Positions 33,007 through 45,759 of a stretch of DNA of 64,000 nucleotides are shown piece by piece. The first letter of the stretch is position 1. Every line of letters begins with the position of its first letter. The translations under genes and the position numbers were made by a program. The notes beneath the pieces were generated by a model. It ran no database searches. It was not told the DNA's origin and saw only the letters and a list, made by a program, of their open reading frames with translations. The DNA comes from Diaporthe sp. PMI_573 (Eukaryota > Ascomycota > Sordariomycetes > Diaporthales > Diaporthaceae), in NCBI GenBank assembly GCA_021399435.1, contig JAJTUP010000057.1, positions 368,189 through 432,188 of the forward strand, given 5' to 3'.

Positions 33007-34678
33007 ATGGGCGCCCAGCAATCATCGCAAGACGGCACCAGCACCGGCGCCCATAATGCTCATGATGGATCTGCAACTGCACGCAAGACATGCTATTATG
33101 AAATCCTCCAGGTGGACCGGTCTGCGCCCGACTCAGAAATCCGGAAGGCATACAAGAAGAGAGCCCTCGAGTTACACCCGGACCGCAACTTCAATGATGT
33201 CGAGAACGCTACTAAGAAGTTCGCCGAGGTCCAGACCGCCTACGAGATCCTCTCGGATCCCCAGGAGCGGGCTTGGTACGACTCACACCGTGACGCCATC
33301 CTCCGAGGCGATGCCGACTCCGACGATGCCCCTCCCGAGCACTACAATGTCCGCTTGACCACCACCGAGGAGATCATGACCCTCATCGGCCGCTTCAACC
33401 GCTCGGTTCCCTTCAACGACAGTCCGAATGGCTTCTTTGGCATACTAGACATCACCTTTGGCCAGCTTGCGACCGAAGAGGCGGCAGCATGCGAGTGGGA
33501 GGGCGCCGCCCCAGTCGAATATCCGCCCTTCGGCTCCAGCGACGACGACTTCGACCTCGTCGCCAAGCCTTTCTACAACGCCTGGTCCGGCTTCTCAACC
33601 AAGAAGTCTTTCAGCTGGAAGGAGAAGTGGCGGCTTTCTGACGCCCCTGACCGCCGTGTGCGCCGGCTGATGGAGAAGGAGAACAAGAAGATGCGCGACG
33701 ATGCCATACGCGACTTCAACGACGCCGTCAGGTCGCTCATCGCATTCGTCAAGAAACGTGACCCCCGATACGTGCCCAACACCCAGTCCGAGGCCGAGAG
33801 GCAGAAGGTCTTGCGCGACTCTGCGATTGCCCAGGCTGAACGAGCCCGTGCGACAAACAGGCAGAAGCTCAGCGAGGCCTCTGTGGCGGAATGGGCGCAG
33901 TCCAGGGGAGACAACGATGAGTACAATGATGAGTTCGCGACCAGCGAGGAGGAGTCTGAGGTGGAGCATTTTGAGTGCGTTGTGTGCAACAAGATGTTCA
34001 AGAGCGAGAAACAATACGAGGCCCACGAAAAGAGCAAGAAGCATGTCAAGGCCGTGCAGCAGCTGCGGAGACAGATGAAGCACGAGGGTTTGGCTTTCGA
34101 CCTGGACGAGCCCGCTGACACGGCAGAGGCTCGGGACGATGAGCCCCAAGCGACAGAGGCTTCGCAAGAACCAGTGGAAGCTGACGCAAAAGCCGATGCG
34201 GCGGGCGGTCATGTAGACGAGGATGTGGAGGATGAGTCGGCTGGGTCGTCTTCTGAGACATGGAATGACGAGTACGCACCGCGTGCAGTTGTCGAGGGAC
34301 GTCTCGCGCCGGGATCAAGAGCAGACAACCCGAGCGAGGGAGATGGCGGCGACGAGCTCGAAACGCAAATGACAGAGGTGACCCTCGGCGACGATCCAGC
34401 GCCGACGAAGGACAAGGCTAAGCTGAACAAGGCCAAGCTGAAGAGGGCCAAGAAGGAAGCCAAACAAGTGGCCCAGACTTCTTCGGTATGCCGGAGACCT
34501 ACCACATTTTGTTGGCGTTTGCGCAGAGCTGACTGACGCGCAAATCTAGAACAAATGTGCAGTATGCGACGAGGACTTCGACTCCCGCACCAAGCTCTTC
34601 AAGCACATCCGAGACGAGAATCACGTAGGACTCAAGCCGGCAACATCAGCTGGTAAATCCGGTAAGAAAAAGAGATGA
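33007..34678 (+). CDS. JJJ1: JJJ1-type J-domain and C2H2 zinc-finger protein
   Basis: JJJ1 (DNAJC21) stimulates cytosolic Hsp70 to release the shuttling factor Arx1 from pre-60S ribosomes. Exons 33007-34485 and 34550-34678 (64-bp intron, GTATGC donor) give 535 residues. The J domain covers about 28-92 with HPD at 57-59. A charged helical region follows, including the conserved [19 protein letters not shown]. The first C2H2 zinc finger is at about 321-345 ([20 protein letters not shown]) and the second, encoded by exon 2, is [20 protein letters not shown]. The domain order is that of JJJ1. The chosen ATG is followed by [10 protein letters not shown], giving a 27-residue extension before the J domain; an ATG-free open frame continues upstream. 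A convergent ATG4 stop lies about 215 bp beyond the 3' end. Confidence 0.94.
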
Positions 34679-34892
34679 CTGCTCTCTTATTACTGAGTAT
34701 AGCTGGCTGTGCCCCCGTCAAAGCAGCAACGCCATCCCAGATGATGCCCCCGCTCCCTTTCACCAGTCGCGTGAGATCGACCATAACCTTGCAGTGTGCA
34801 TGCAAAGGGGGCGGCCTTAGAAACATACGCCCACACACCCCTCTCAGAACTCCGTCGAGACAAAAGGGATCAACCTGGACTCAAGGGAAGTA

Positions 34893-36490
34893 TCATGTAT
34901 CAAGGGCGGGATCATCATCGTCATCATCACTCAGCGTCTCAACCTCGTCAATGGCGCCCTCCCTCTCCACGGGAAGACCCCGCGCGGGATCATGTTCGGA
35001 GACCCTGATGACAGCCTTGCCCTGGACATACTTCACCGAGTCTTTCCACGTGTCCCAGTCGTCCTCGTCTCTGATCAGGAACCCGATCAACATGCTGGGA
35101 TCAATCTCGCGCACATGCAATCGACGGAGTCGTCTCGTATGGCACGAGTCAATGTCCTCCTTGGAGTACTTCTCAACGTCCTCGTGGAAGGGCAAGGCAG
35201 GTCTGGTGAAGTGCGGATCGAGGTAGAAAAGGTAGGACCCTGGCTCGGAATTATCGCCTGCCTGCTGCGCCCCGACGAAGTAGTGTGACTGTGACGGGCG
35301 GCCGCTGCGTCGAGGTAGATGTTAGCGAGGGCACGCCTTTGCGGAGATGTAGTGTGGCTGCATATACCCTGCGATGCCCACGGACTGCGGCAGCTGAAGC
35401 GTAGCCGTCAGCGACTCCCAATAAACTTGGTTAATCTTGTCGATGCCCAGCCGCGTTCCCACCAGTATCAGGGTTGGATGAAACGTCTCGCCGTCGGGCT
35501 TTGCGATTGCCATGAAGCTATCCTCGTAGACATCAGGCAGGTCGCCTGTTGAGTAGACACGCAGCGATGGCTCGTTGGAGCTGGCAAGAGCCCTAGGCAG
35601 GGGTCAGCATCTCGACATAATTTCACATACTGGGCAGGGTCACTCACTGTATACACCGCGCTGTTGCCGATGGGCCGAACCACTCGCCTGGATATTTCCC
35701 ACATGCCACAGCGCCGTGTCTGACGAAGTTGTGAATAGAGTAAGGGGCCCGCGGGTCGTCTGCGAAGCGAGCTAGGAGTTCCCGCTCCTCACGGTCAGCG
35801 GTACCTCGGCGCCAGCCTGTCGGGACAGTGATCAGCAAGATGCTCGACTGGAGGCGCGCTCCCAGGCACCAGGGTCTCACCGCGGCCGAGCTGGCAGATT
35901 AACAGAGTATTGGCCAACAGACTCTGCCCAGAGCGTATCATACATCCCCAGCCTGTATCGGAGGGGAATCCGCTTTGGTCGGCGAGGCTTTTGAGCCGCA
36001 TAGCAAAGGAGAGAGAGGCAGCGGCCTTTGGGTCCGCAGACCTGGCGATAAGTTCGAAATTAGAGCGATAGGTCATCCATATGCGGGACTCGAAGTCGTC
36101 CATGAAAGCGGGGGGCCATCCGTTGTCTTCGGCCGAGGCCTCATAAGCCAACGACGATGAGACACTGCTCGAACTCGAGTCGGGAGGCGTTTCTGGGCCT
36201 GCATCTGGAGCAGTGCGTGATGTAGTGGCGGTGGTCGTCGTCGTCGGCGGTGTCGCCTCGGAGGCTGCTGTGGCCTCGGAGGCGGGCTCCTTGCGGGTGG
36301 GAGACTCGTGGGTATATGAGCAGCCCAGACACCAGACGGGCCTGTTGGCGGTACGGTCGTTGACTGGTTGTGGATCCCATATCATCTTGACAATGCGTCG
36401 TCCAACTCGCCCAGCCTCGGCGGCCCCAGCCATTACCGTCTCCCTGGCTGTGTCCACGGCCTGCTGTGTTCTTTGGGACATGTCGGCCAT
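34893..36490 (-). CDS. ATG4: ATG4 cysteine protease (autophagy)
   Basis: ATG4 cleaves the C terminus of ATG8 to expose Gly and later removes ATG8 from phosphatidylethanolamine, in the cytosol. Four exons (minus strand 35881-36490, 35648-35816, 35368-35592, 34893-35304) give 471 residues. The N-terminal 120 residues are low complexity (Thr/Ser runs). The catalytic Cys is C183 in [17 protein letters not shown]. The catalytic Asp/His pair lies in [10 protein letters not shown]. The peptide [14 protein letters not shown] spans exon 2 and the next junction, and [11 protein letters not shown] begins the last exon, both as in other fungal ATG4 proteins. The C terminus ends in an acidic [17 protein letters not shown], a place where ATG8-binding motifs are often found in this family; none is claimed here. 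It is divergent from SQS1. Confidence 0.95.
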
Positions 36491-37474
36491 TCTGCTAGGC
36501 GTTTGTGTGAGTGTGAGTGTGGACGTTTAAAGGCCCAAGGGGTTATCTTTTGCCGTTCGAAGAGAAGTTGAGGCAGCACCTGGGCATATAAACACAGCGA
36601 ACAGGTCTCTCTATCTACCTTATTCGGTTGGGTTAGTCCAAGGGTGGGTGGGAATGCTGCCTGCCTGCACGGGTCTGAGCGGCTTTCGCTCACGCAGCCA
36701 TGGGCGGTTAGAGGCTGGCGGGAAGTCAGGGATTTAGAGGATAGTCGGCAACAAGGACTGCAGCAGGATGGAGACGGATATTTTGTGACGAACGAACGTA
36801 GGAATGAGTGATGTATGGCATGCAAGAGAGAAGAGGGCGGGCGGGTGAGAAGGGCAGGCCGGTTGGCGATATGGGTCGCATGTAGCCCACGTCCACACGG
36901 AACGGGAGCAGCACATGTCATTCCCAGGTTAGCTAGCCACTTGATCAACTTGCCCCGGGCACCCCACCAAGTCTGACTGTTAGTGGGCCACCCACTTCAG
37001 GCGGGCAGGTAGCTGCTCCAAACCAAGTACCTAGGTAGGTAGGTACAGGTACCGGCTTTGGCACCAAAGCAAGCGGGGCGTTGCTGCCTCGGTACTTACA
37101 GTCAGCCCCGAGGAGTGGCGGACCCTTTATCATCATCGTCATCCCAAGCCGCGAAGCGCCTTTGAGAGTCGAAATTGCAACGCTTCTCTTAACTACTTGG
37201 GACCGGGCTGCCGACCACTTCGCCTCTCCATATCGGTTTTCTTCTCAACTGTGGCCTCGGGCTCACAAGAACTGTTGCTCCGGACAATATCAGCCGCCTG
37301 CGAAGTCGACCAGGCTAGGGCGGGGGAGAAAAAGGGTGAGGTGAGGGTCAGGGCGAGAGTGAGGGTCAGAGAGAGGGCACATCCAACTGAGAGGCGCGAG
37401 CCTTCCAGCCCCTGAGCTCACTGGTCAACATTTCACATGGCCAGCCCACTACTGATACCAATACGACTTTGACC
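36491..37474. promoter_or_regulatory. Divergent ATG4/SQS1 intergenic region
   Basis: This 1-kb spacer holds both promoters. A CCTAGGTAGGTAGGTACAGGTACC block lies at about 37028-37053. A GAGGGTCAGGGCGAGAGTGA-type purine-rich stretch lies near 37335-37375. No gene is seen. Confidence 0.5.
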
Positions 37475-39794
37475 ATGACAAAAGGGAAGAAAGGCAGGGC
37501 TGCAAAGGCAGCTCGCTACCGAGCCATGACGGCAGCCCCTGCGGAGCGGCAACACCAACAGCAGGGCATCATCTCCCAGTACGTGCCAAGGGCTGCGGCC
37601 GTCAAAACTCACGGTCAGTCTCTACGGGCAAAACACCTCGTGCGGCGCCTCCTTCTGAACCCCTGTTGCAGGCTTTTCTCTGGCGGACGAGGCTAGGAAC
37701 ACGGCTGAGCACCGGAAGGGCTGGGATGCACTGGCCAAGCTCCGCGCCCAGCCCGTCGCCTTCGTGAGCGCCGGCATGGTGGAGCCTTTGAAAGAGCTCG
37801 AACAGCTTGGGCACAGCACCGATGATGTGGCCGACACGTCCCAGGCGCACCATCCGGAGCAGAACCTTGGTGGCGACCCGGCGGGCGACGCAGATACGCG
37901 ACTGCAAAGTGGTGACCAGGAGCCGTCCTTCTTCATTGACACTAGCGGTGACCAAACCATTTCCCGCCGCCAGGTCGAGCCCGTGGTCGTTCCCGAGCCT
38001 CGATCGTCCGGCGATGAGTCGAGCTCGAGCGAGGATGTTGTTCTCTTCAAGGGAAGGAACGCTGCTCGCAACGACAATGCTTCTCCGCCCGTTGCCGATG
38101 ACATTACAATACAGGTTCAAAGCGTCGAGACTACAGTACAGAAAATATCCCTGGACGAGCCAGTCCGACCCACTCAACCGGCCACGCGTTCTGACTCTCC
38201 GCCACTCTGGCAACTGCGTGGCCATAACGACGAGGACGCAATATTTGCTGACTATGTTGCAAATATGAGTGAGGACGATGAGGCAGATGGCGGCGGCGAC
38301 GGTGACGTTGAGAGGGCCCGGCTGTATGCGACATTCTCAGGCAATCTGGATCTTGGCGGTTCCGATGGGGACGTGGTTATCGCCGAGGATTCCGATAGTG
38401 ACGCTTCCGAAGGCGCTGAGGACCCTGGCGGGAGGAGGAGCCCTGTGGCCTTTGAGACAGGCGATTCCACGACGGCCGAGGACACTGATATGACGGACGA
38501 GGCCTTGGCTAGACTGCTTGCTAGGCAAGGAGAGCTTGGGTTGGACGACGACGAGATGATGTTGCTCGCCGGAAGTGGTTTTGGCGTGATGTCGTCATCG
38601 AGACACGAGAACCCCGATACACGCAAAGAGAATGTCAGCTTCAAGGCAACGAAGACTGCCAAGACAGGCGGGCGTGGGCCGGTACCGAGTGCGAGAGAAG
38701 TTGCAGATGCGTTCGATGATCTGGACTTGATGGATTGGGGCCGACACAATCCGCCGCGTAAGCCCAAGAGCAAGCGCGGACAGCCGACATTCGACATCTC
38801 GGATTCTGAGCTCGAGGAGACACTCCAAGCAACCTGGAAGGCCGATCGTCTCCGTAAGAAGGAGAAGAAACAACAGCGCGAAGAGCTACGCACGCAGGGC
38901 CTCCTCGGCAAGAACGTCGATCCGAACGATCCGCGCGTGAAGTATCAAACTGGCATGACTTTGGATCAAATCAAAGAGGAAATGCGGACCTTCCTCTGCG
39001 GCGCCGATGAAACGTAAGCAGTTGTTGACCAGCGAGACCAAGGTGTGCCGCAAGCTGACCTGCCCCTTACAGTCTCACACTCCCTCCTATGGACGCTTCT
39101 GCGCGCAAGATCATTCATGAGCTTGCCAACAAGTTCAACATCAAGTCCAAGTCCGCAGGCCACGGCGAGACGCGCCGACCGTCCCTCTACCGCACCAAAA
39201 GAACAGCCAGGTACTCTGAGCCATCATTCGAACAAGTCTTTGCCCGGGCTGGACGTCGGTACTTCCCCCGCCTCGACCAAAAGGGCAAGACGCCCGGGGG
39301 CGGCGGCGGTGGCGGCGGTGGCGCCATGGGCAGGCCGGGTCGTGGTATCAACCACGCTGCATTCACGCTCAAGGACGGTGAAGTGGTGGGTGGCAGTGCG
39401 CCGGAGCTGGATCAGGCCAACAAGGGCCGGGCCATGCTAGAGAAGATGGGGTGGTCCACAGGCATGGCCCTCGGATCACAGGTACGTTCCCAGGAATCCA
39501 CCGGCGTCGACGACCTAGCAGGATCTATGCTGGCATCTTGGAGAACAGTCATCGCTAACAGCTATTATTTCATAGGACAACAAAGGTATCCTTCAACCGC
39601 TCGCCTCAGTAAGTAGCACCACGTTCACTTTCCGTCCTACTTTTTTGGTGACACACTAGGCGCCAGGAGGTGGCTTCCGAGCATCACCTCCATCGGACTA
39701 TGTGTTCCTTTGCCTCGAACGAACTTATGGGGAAGGGATGTCGCTAATCCGAAACTTCTAGGTCGTCAAGCGTACGAAGGCTGGCTTGGGTTGA
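37475..39794 (+). CDS. SQS1: SQS1-type R3H and G-patch protein
   Basis: Yeast Sqs1/Pfa1 uses its G-patch to activate the helicase Prp43 in pre-rRNA processing and splicing. Five exons (37475-37613, 37672-39013, 39073-39481, 39576-39608, 39762-39794) give 651 residues. The N terminus is MTKGKKGRAAKAARYRAMTA and has the conserved FSLADEARNT shortly after the first intron. A long acidic, Ser-rich middle contains the family motif DEDAIFADYVANM. The R3H domain is about 497-560 (LPPMDASARKIIHELANKFN). The C-terminal G-patch is GRAMLEKMGWSTGMALGSQ, then DNKGILQPLA and VVKRTKAGLG, encoded by two 33-nt exons. The last intron (154 bp) could end earlier, but only the chosen acceptor restores the G-patch ending. 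A Gly9 run (PGGGGGGGGGAM) lies between R3H and G-patch. Confidence 0.92.
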
Positions 39795-40583
39795 TTGGCA
39801 CGTCGAGTCAGAAGGGGAGGCACCTGCATCGGGGATCGGCCGCGTGCGGCGGACCATACCGCACGTGCGAGGAGACGAAGAAGCGGAGGGACCACAATGG
39901 CGTTTTGATATCACTACAAGGACTGTGGGCCTGGGCTGTGGCATCTCTTGTACAACAAAAGTATTACGGTCTCCCACTAGATCGGCTGCTTGTTTGTCCC
40001 ATGGGCAACCGGCTGTACTAATTAGAAATAGAACAGGCTTAGAAGCCCATCGCGTTGCAACGTGCCCTGTTCACGGCCGCCAGAGGCGACCTCAAGCTTC
40101 CTCAGATTACAAACTTGGGCTATCTCAAAGCAGTCATGCGCTCGAATTCCATCGACATTCTATATCGCCGGGAACTGTCGCACGGTGCATGACGAAGCGT
40201 ACACTGCCGAGACCAGCATCTTCAGAGCGTGGCCCCTGCTGGGATCATCTCGGGAATGTAGTGTGGAACGCCGTTTGGGGCATAGCACGTAGGCAAAGCC
40301 GGTCACACAAACAAACAAAGTCGAACGCGTCAAGAGGCCGGGAACTGAGTTCTTGTTCATATGCACGATTCCATTGCTTCCGAAACCCTATTCTGAAGGT
40401 GTATTTGTACAGCCGCAAACCCCGTTGACCGTGTGAAAAAGCATTGCCCCAAAAACAAGACCATCCGTGACGCATTAAGACACCCAAGGATCATGGGCCT
40501 TGGTATATCTCATCAAGTACCAAATGCCAAAGCTCATCCTGTGCCCATAGAGAAAAAGGAAATCCGGACCCTACCCACGTCGC
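39795..40583. other. Intergenic region, nothing recognised
   Basis: This region lies between the convergent ends of SQS1 and H2B. Some open frame exists on the plus strand (39844-40428), but it shows no motif and overlaps the expected 3' untranslated regions. Confidence 0.5.
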
Positions 40584-41200
<617 letters not shown>

Positions 41201-41380
41201 TTTGGTGATAATTTTTGAGAATGTGGGGGAAAGTGGACAAGATGGAGTGCTGAAGCAGATGGATGGAGAATCCAAAGACGTTGTTGTCGCAAGTAAATGG
41301 GGTTGGGCGTTGGGTGGTGATGAGATGGGAGAGTGTGAAAGGTGGGAGAAGATGGGGAGTGGGAGAGGGCGGTCTTAAGT

Positions 41381-41385
41381 ATTGG
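41381..41385 (-). promoter_or_regulatory. CCAAT box upstream of H2B
   Basis: CCAAT is read on the minus strand, about 180 bp upstream of the H2B start codon. It is a common activator site but short enough to occur by chance. Confidence 0.35.
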
Positions 41386-41791
41386 AAAAGACGCGAGCTG
41401 CTGATTTGGCTGATTTAACCGGCTCCCCTTGTGATTCTGGTGCGGCCTGGGTCTCCACTTCCCCCAAAACACGCGCTTGCAGGGGGGAGCTGCAGCTTCG
41501 CCGGCCTCGTGCTCGAATTTTCAAGGCTAGTTTAAGAAACAACAAAGGACTGTGGAAGTAACGCATTAAATAAACGGGTAGTCACTAAAAGCACTTGGCT
41601 GTCGTCAAACAGGCCGCCGGTCCGCACCTCTGGTCTGTTTACCAATTTGTTTCCGTTCAGGAGGGAGCGAGAAATGATCACATGTCTCTTCTGTGCACGG
41701 CATGCAAGAGCTATGGAGACTACACCCCGGCATAGCTTATCCCAAGCATCCGGTCTTGATTTGGTCAGTGCATTACTGGAATTAGCATACC

Positions 41792-42012
41792 CTGTCCTTG
41801 GGATAATGTGGTCCCATGGGGCATCTACTCCGGAGAACATGGAGGATACGTGGTTTTCCAGTTCTATAGAACATAGCGTGTGGGACAATTGCCTGGAGGA
41901 TACTTCCCTGTGGGATGACCCGCCATGGGATAACCTCCCTTGGGATAACCTCCCGTGTGGTGACCCTCCACAGGACAACCTTCTATGGTACAGCTCCCTG
42001 TAGGATGGCCTC
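41792..42012. repeat. Degenerate 15-bp minisatellite, locus 2
   Basis: About 14 diverged units of mostly 15 bp have plus-strand consensus near CTCCYRTGGGATAAC. The best units are CCGCCATGGGATAAC and CTCCCTTGGGATAAC. It has the same consensus and orientation as the array at 3663-4033, 38 kb away. It lies between the divergent H2B and H2A genes, and the period of five codons leaves both strands open. Confidence 0.82.
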
Positions 42013-42464
42013 ATCCCTTCCTAGGTACTGTGGGTGTTTTGATCTGGTACACTGAGCCTGTCGTTCAAGGCCTTCTCGAACAGACCTAGTGTACACGTGA
42101 ATAACTTCAGTTTCGCTTAGGCAACTCCTAGGGACACATGCTACTGTGATAGAATCTACACGGGCTGAGGCCAGTGCCGGCACTCGCGTCCCGAGCCCTT
42201 TCCTAGGGCATGCCTCAATCTCATCCGTACTTGCTCAAGCCGTTGAGGCCTGCTTCAAGCTCATGCACGCACAGCTGCATGTTGGCGCCTTCCTCCAAGC
42301 CTTGGATATGTGGCATGGTGACTGAGATGAATAGGGACACGCGGGGTGGGGCTCGCAGGGCTGCGTGGGGCGTGGACTTCTAGCAGATCCTTGTGGGCTG
42401 CTTTTAGTCAGAGCTTGAGCAGATTTAACGAAAAAAACAAACAAAGGGCAATTGTGGGTATTTG

Positions 42465-42469
42465 ATTGG
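42465..42469 (-). promoter_or_regulatory. Inverted CCAAT box upstream of H2A
   Basis: ATTGG on the plus strand, about 335 bp upstream of the H2A start codon, sits within GATTGGCTGAATGG, which resembles a sequence upstream of H2B. Confidence 0.35.
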
Positions 42470-42802
42470 CTGAATGGCGCGATTTGCAAGTGTTTCTGGT
42501 TTTTTGGCGGGTTTCTTTTACCACGGGTGCACAGGCCATCAAATTTTACGATTCGGGAAAGGTCAAAAATTGGCATGGCAAGCGCGCTGCAGCTGTGATC
42601 TGGGGGCAGTCGGCTTTCATGCAGACAAGTACTTAATCCACAGAGTCCCCCACCATCTTGCACTTCCACCAGATCCCACCACATCTCGCAACATCATCAC
42701 AAATAACCAACCACTTTCTGCATCCATCATTCTCAGACGTTCACGTCGCCTCAACATCAACTTCTCCACCCCAACTTTTCCACCCCACCCACAACCATCA
42801 AA

Positions 42803-43383
42803 ATGACTGGAGGCGGCAAGTCCGGCGGCAAGGCCAGCGGCTCCAAGAGCGCGCAATCGTGAGTTTCCCTGCTCGATCCACCTTTTACTGCTGTGTTTCG
42901 GACGCGTCTTATCGCGTCGTTCATGGTCCTCTACCACCGCCCATCAGCTGCTGACCCTTACTCTCCAGCCGTTCCTCCAAGGCTGGTCTGGCGTTCCCCG
43001 TCGGCCGTGTCCACCGTCTGCTCCGCAAGGGCAACTACGCCCAGCGTGTCGGTGCCGGTGCCCCCGTCTACCTGGCTGCCGTCCTCGAGTACCTCGCCGC
43101 CGAGATTCTCGAGCTGGCTGGCAACGCTGCCCGTGACAACAAGAAGACCCGTATCATCCCCCGTCACCTGCAACTCGCCATCAGGAACGACGAGGAGCTG
43201 AACAAGCTCCTGGGTCACGTCACCATCGCCCAGGGTGGCGTCCTGCCCAACATTCACCAAAGTATGTTGCCCTCCCTCCTTGCTACGCATCACATCCTGT
43301 CACACAGTTGTCTAACATGCCTCACAGACCTTCTGCCCAAGAAGACCGGCAAGACGGGCAAGAACGCGAGCCAAGAGCTGTAG
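42803..43383 (+). CDS. HTA1: Histone H2A
   Basis: This is a core nucleosomal histone. Exons 42803-42858, 42969-43261 and 43328-43383 give 134 residues. The protein reads [19 protein letters not shown], then [20 protein letters not shown], the acidic-patch helix [19 protein letters not shown], and the docking region [20 protein letters not shown]. It ends in KNASQEL, so it carries the SQE/L motif phosphorylated after DNA damage (the fungal equivalent of gamma-H2A). Introns are 110 and 66 bp, with typical signals. The start is the first ATG, preceded by ATCAAA. Confidence 0.98.
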
Positions 43384-44066
43384 ATTTGGGGTGTTTGCGC
43401 TTTTGCTTTTCATTTTCCGGTCGGCACGTTTGGGTTGTTCATGACACGGGGTCACGGTTACAGGGTCACTTTTACGGTTGTGTTTTTGCACGTTTGGGTT
43501 GTACATTAATTCCCAAGGGATCATCATGGTCATGAAATGAATACCACATCAAGAACAACAAAACATTTGGCTCCCTCGATTCTCTTTGCTTGTGACTGTC
43601 TATCAATTCGGTCCCTAAGCCTCGAACTCGTAGTCGTGCCGTGCAGAGGCTTGGACAGGATTGATCCCTTCGTACGGCTAGTTACTAATATTCTTGCTCC
43701 ATTTTGCCAGTTGCCAAGGGATGGCCAGACCGCCGCGTGAGTTTGGCACGCGCACCCGAGGACAGCAACCTTCTGCGCTCCAAGTCCTTTGGAGCAGAGC
43801 GAGCAGCGTCCACGTTGTGTCTCCAGAGAGCGCGTTGCTCGCTCTTCATCCCGACCCAGCAGGGGAATCTCGCACCTAGATTCGACTGTCGCTCGAGTCC
43901 ACCTGTCCGGCCCAGTTTGGCGCAGATAAACAATACCGCTCATCATGTCACGGAGTGCCGCAAGAATGACGTGGTTTCAATCGTTTTGTTTCCCATTGAC
44001 TTCCCCGTACCACTGCGCCGCTATGTACACGATACCTCTCTGAACCCGCGCATGCCGAATTTATGT
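43384..44066. other. Intergenic region, nothing recognised
   Basis: This region lies between the convergent 3' ends of H2A and the complex I gene. A CGTTTGGGTTGT sequence occurs twice downstream of H2A (about 43427 and 43491), probably within its 3' region. Confidence 0.5.
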
Positions 44067-44725
44067 CTAGTATTTTAATGGTGGAGGAGCTACAGCCACG
44101 TTAGCTTCAGCGGTGCCGCCAGAGTGGCGGGTTTAACTCACGGTCGAGTATTGGGGCCGGCAGGTTTCTCTCGTACTTGGATCCTGGAAAGCCGGGTGTC
44201 AGTGCTTGGTCTATGTCGGCGAAGCCCAGCGACGGTTCCGGACTGGAACGAGGGGAACATACCTCCGGGGGCGGTGGGAGGTGCATAGGGATCGGGATGT
44301 TTCCACGTATCCAGGAGCTTCTCTGTCTCCTTCAACAACGCCTAACAATAGCATCCCCAAGTCAGCCCTAGCTCTAGCCTGCGCGGTGATAGACATGCAA
44401 GACAATCGGTGGCTATCTGGCGCGACGTGACATACCCTTTGCTGTCTGGGCTCGGTAATGTTCCGGTTGGCTTCGAAAAGGGAGCGAATGTAGATGGCTT
44501 GGCCGCGCCAGAGGTGTCGGTGAACAGCCCAGTCGAGAGCAAGCTTCAAGGAGCGCCGGTAGAGGGAGCTGTAGGCGAGGAGGAACCGATCAGCAATTGG
44601 GGATCAGCAACCGGCACCCGGCAGCCAGTGGTACGGGCTCGCTCGCTGGCATTGCTGGTGCAGGGCGGAGGATGGATGAACGGTTGGGGGGGGGAGGCTC
44701 ACAGGGCAGCTTGCCGGGACGACAT
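44067..44725 (-). CDS. NDUFB9: Complex I subunit NDUFB9 (LYR family)
   Basis: This is an accessory LYR-motif subunit (B22) of mitochondrial NADH:ubiquinone oxidoreductase. Five exons (minus strand 44703-44725, 44436-44568, 44263-44341, 44142-44183, 44067-44089) give 99 residues. The first exon encodes MSSRQAAL. The LYR motif is in SLYRRSLKLALDW, followed by HRHLWRGQAIYIRSLFEANR, LLKETEKLLDTWKHPDPYAP and the conserved PTAPGGSKYERNLPAP. The last splice (GTGAGT donor to a TGTAG acceptor) gives the tail DPPPPLKY, similar in kind to the proline-rich tails of other members; without it the gene would end DRELNPPLWRHR. It shares a divergent spacer with KGD2, another mitochondrial gene. Confidence 0.9.
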
Positions 44726-45759
44726 GGTGGGCGAGGCAGACTGCGTTGGGTTCCTCGTGGTCGAATTGGAATTGGGTGGGATCTGCTGTGCCCGGGGCGG
44801 GATCGAGTCGAGGGCTCGTACTGCCTTGCGAGGCTTGGGGGCAGACGGAGCATGCAGTGGCTGTCCGGCTGGGTAGGTGGGACAGAGTATGTCGTCAGGC
44901 AGGGTGTCAATCTGAATCTATCTCCAAGTCTCAATTGATGCCTCGATTACTAGGCCCGAGTTGTTGCTGCAGGGAGGCGAGCAACAGAAACGCTTGGACT
45001 TGGGACCTTGAGGAGAGGCTTGGCGGGCAGAGAGCTCTTCTGCTGCTGGGCCGCTGCTGGGCCCGCTGCTGGTCATCGTTGCGGATCAAATTCTGATTGG
45101 CCTCTCTCGCGCCTGGCCAGCCGAAGTACCCAGGTACAGGATACCTGGGTACTCTCCGCGCCTGCGTACCTGGGGCCTGCAGCTCTCCCACGGAGAAAAG
45201 GCGCCGCGTCTGAGGTACGAGGTATCGGCACCTTGAAACTTTCAGACACGGCAAGATGAGCACACCACCACGTGCATATATGCTCAGTATACACCTCATA
45301 TAGAGAAAGAGCCTGGTCATCGTCCCCCGGGAGAGGCGTATGCCTCTGGCTGGCCACCGTGACAGCCCAAGGCGCATCGTGTTTCGACGCCCCGTCCTCC
45401 CGGCTACCCGGTAGAAATCGGGGGCCCATACCCGACCGGCCACGGCGAGGGCCGCTGACGTCCTACCTTGACCACCTGCCACCTGCCACCTGCCTCCTGC
45501 CTCCCAATCCTGGTAGGGAGGAGCCATTTTGCTGCTTCAGGTCCGCTTCCATTTTTGGCCCGCGCTGCATTTCTCCCACCGCTGTGACTAGACCTTCCAC
45601 CTTTTCCCGTCTCTCCCATTCCTCTCCACTCCTCTCCTCCACGAGCCCATTCGCATCCGGCTTCGTCTGCGCGTCGCCCAGTCGCTTGTTTCCTTGCTTG
45701 CCTGTTTGTTTGCTTCCTTACTCGCCTGCGGCATCGCCCTCGAAACCCTGTCGCCCAGC
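44726..45759. promoter_or_regulatory. Divergent NDUFB9/KGD2 intergenic region
   Basis: This 1-kb spacer between two nuclear genes for mitochondrial proteins has GTACCCAGGTAC and ACCTGGGTAC palindrome-like motifs at about 45125-45175. No gene is seen. Confidence 0.5.

Larger units (their letters stand above)
41201..42802. promoter_or_regulatory. Divergent H2B/H2A intergenic region
   Basis: This 1.6-kb spacer should hold the shared histone promoters. It carries a CCAAT box on each side, a related GATT(T)GGCTGA sequence near each gene (about 41403-41413 and 42464-42473), and a degenerate 15-bp minisatellite in the middle. The spacer is longer than the sub-kilobase spacing typical of divergent fungal H2A/H2B pairs, perhaps because of the repeat. 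Confidence 0.6.

Noticed and set aside
38252..38911. 219-codon antisense ORF within SQS1
   Set aside because: A shadow of the acidic, Ser-rich SQS1 coding sequence (its complement reads as Ser/Pro-rich).
39609..39761. Alternative C-terminal exon of SQS1 starting at the TAG before GCGCCAGGAGG
   Set aside because: It is in frame, but ends in a stop without completing the G-patch. The later acceptor restores VVKRTKAGLG, the expected domain end.
41647..42014. ORFs on both strands over the H2B/H2A spacer
   Set aside because: Explained by the 15-bp period of the minisatellite.
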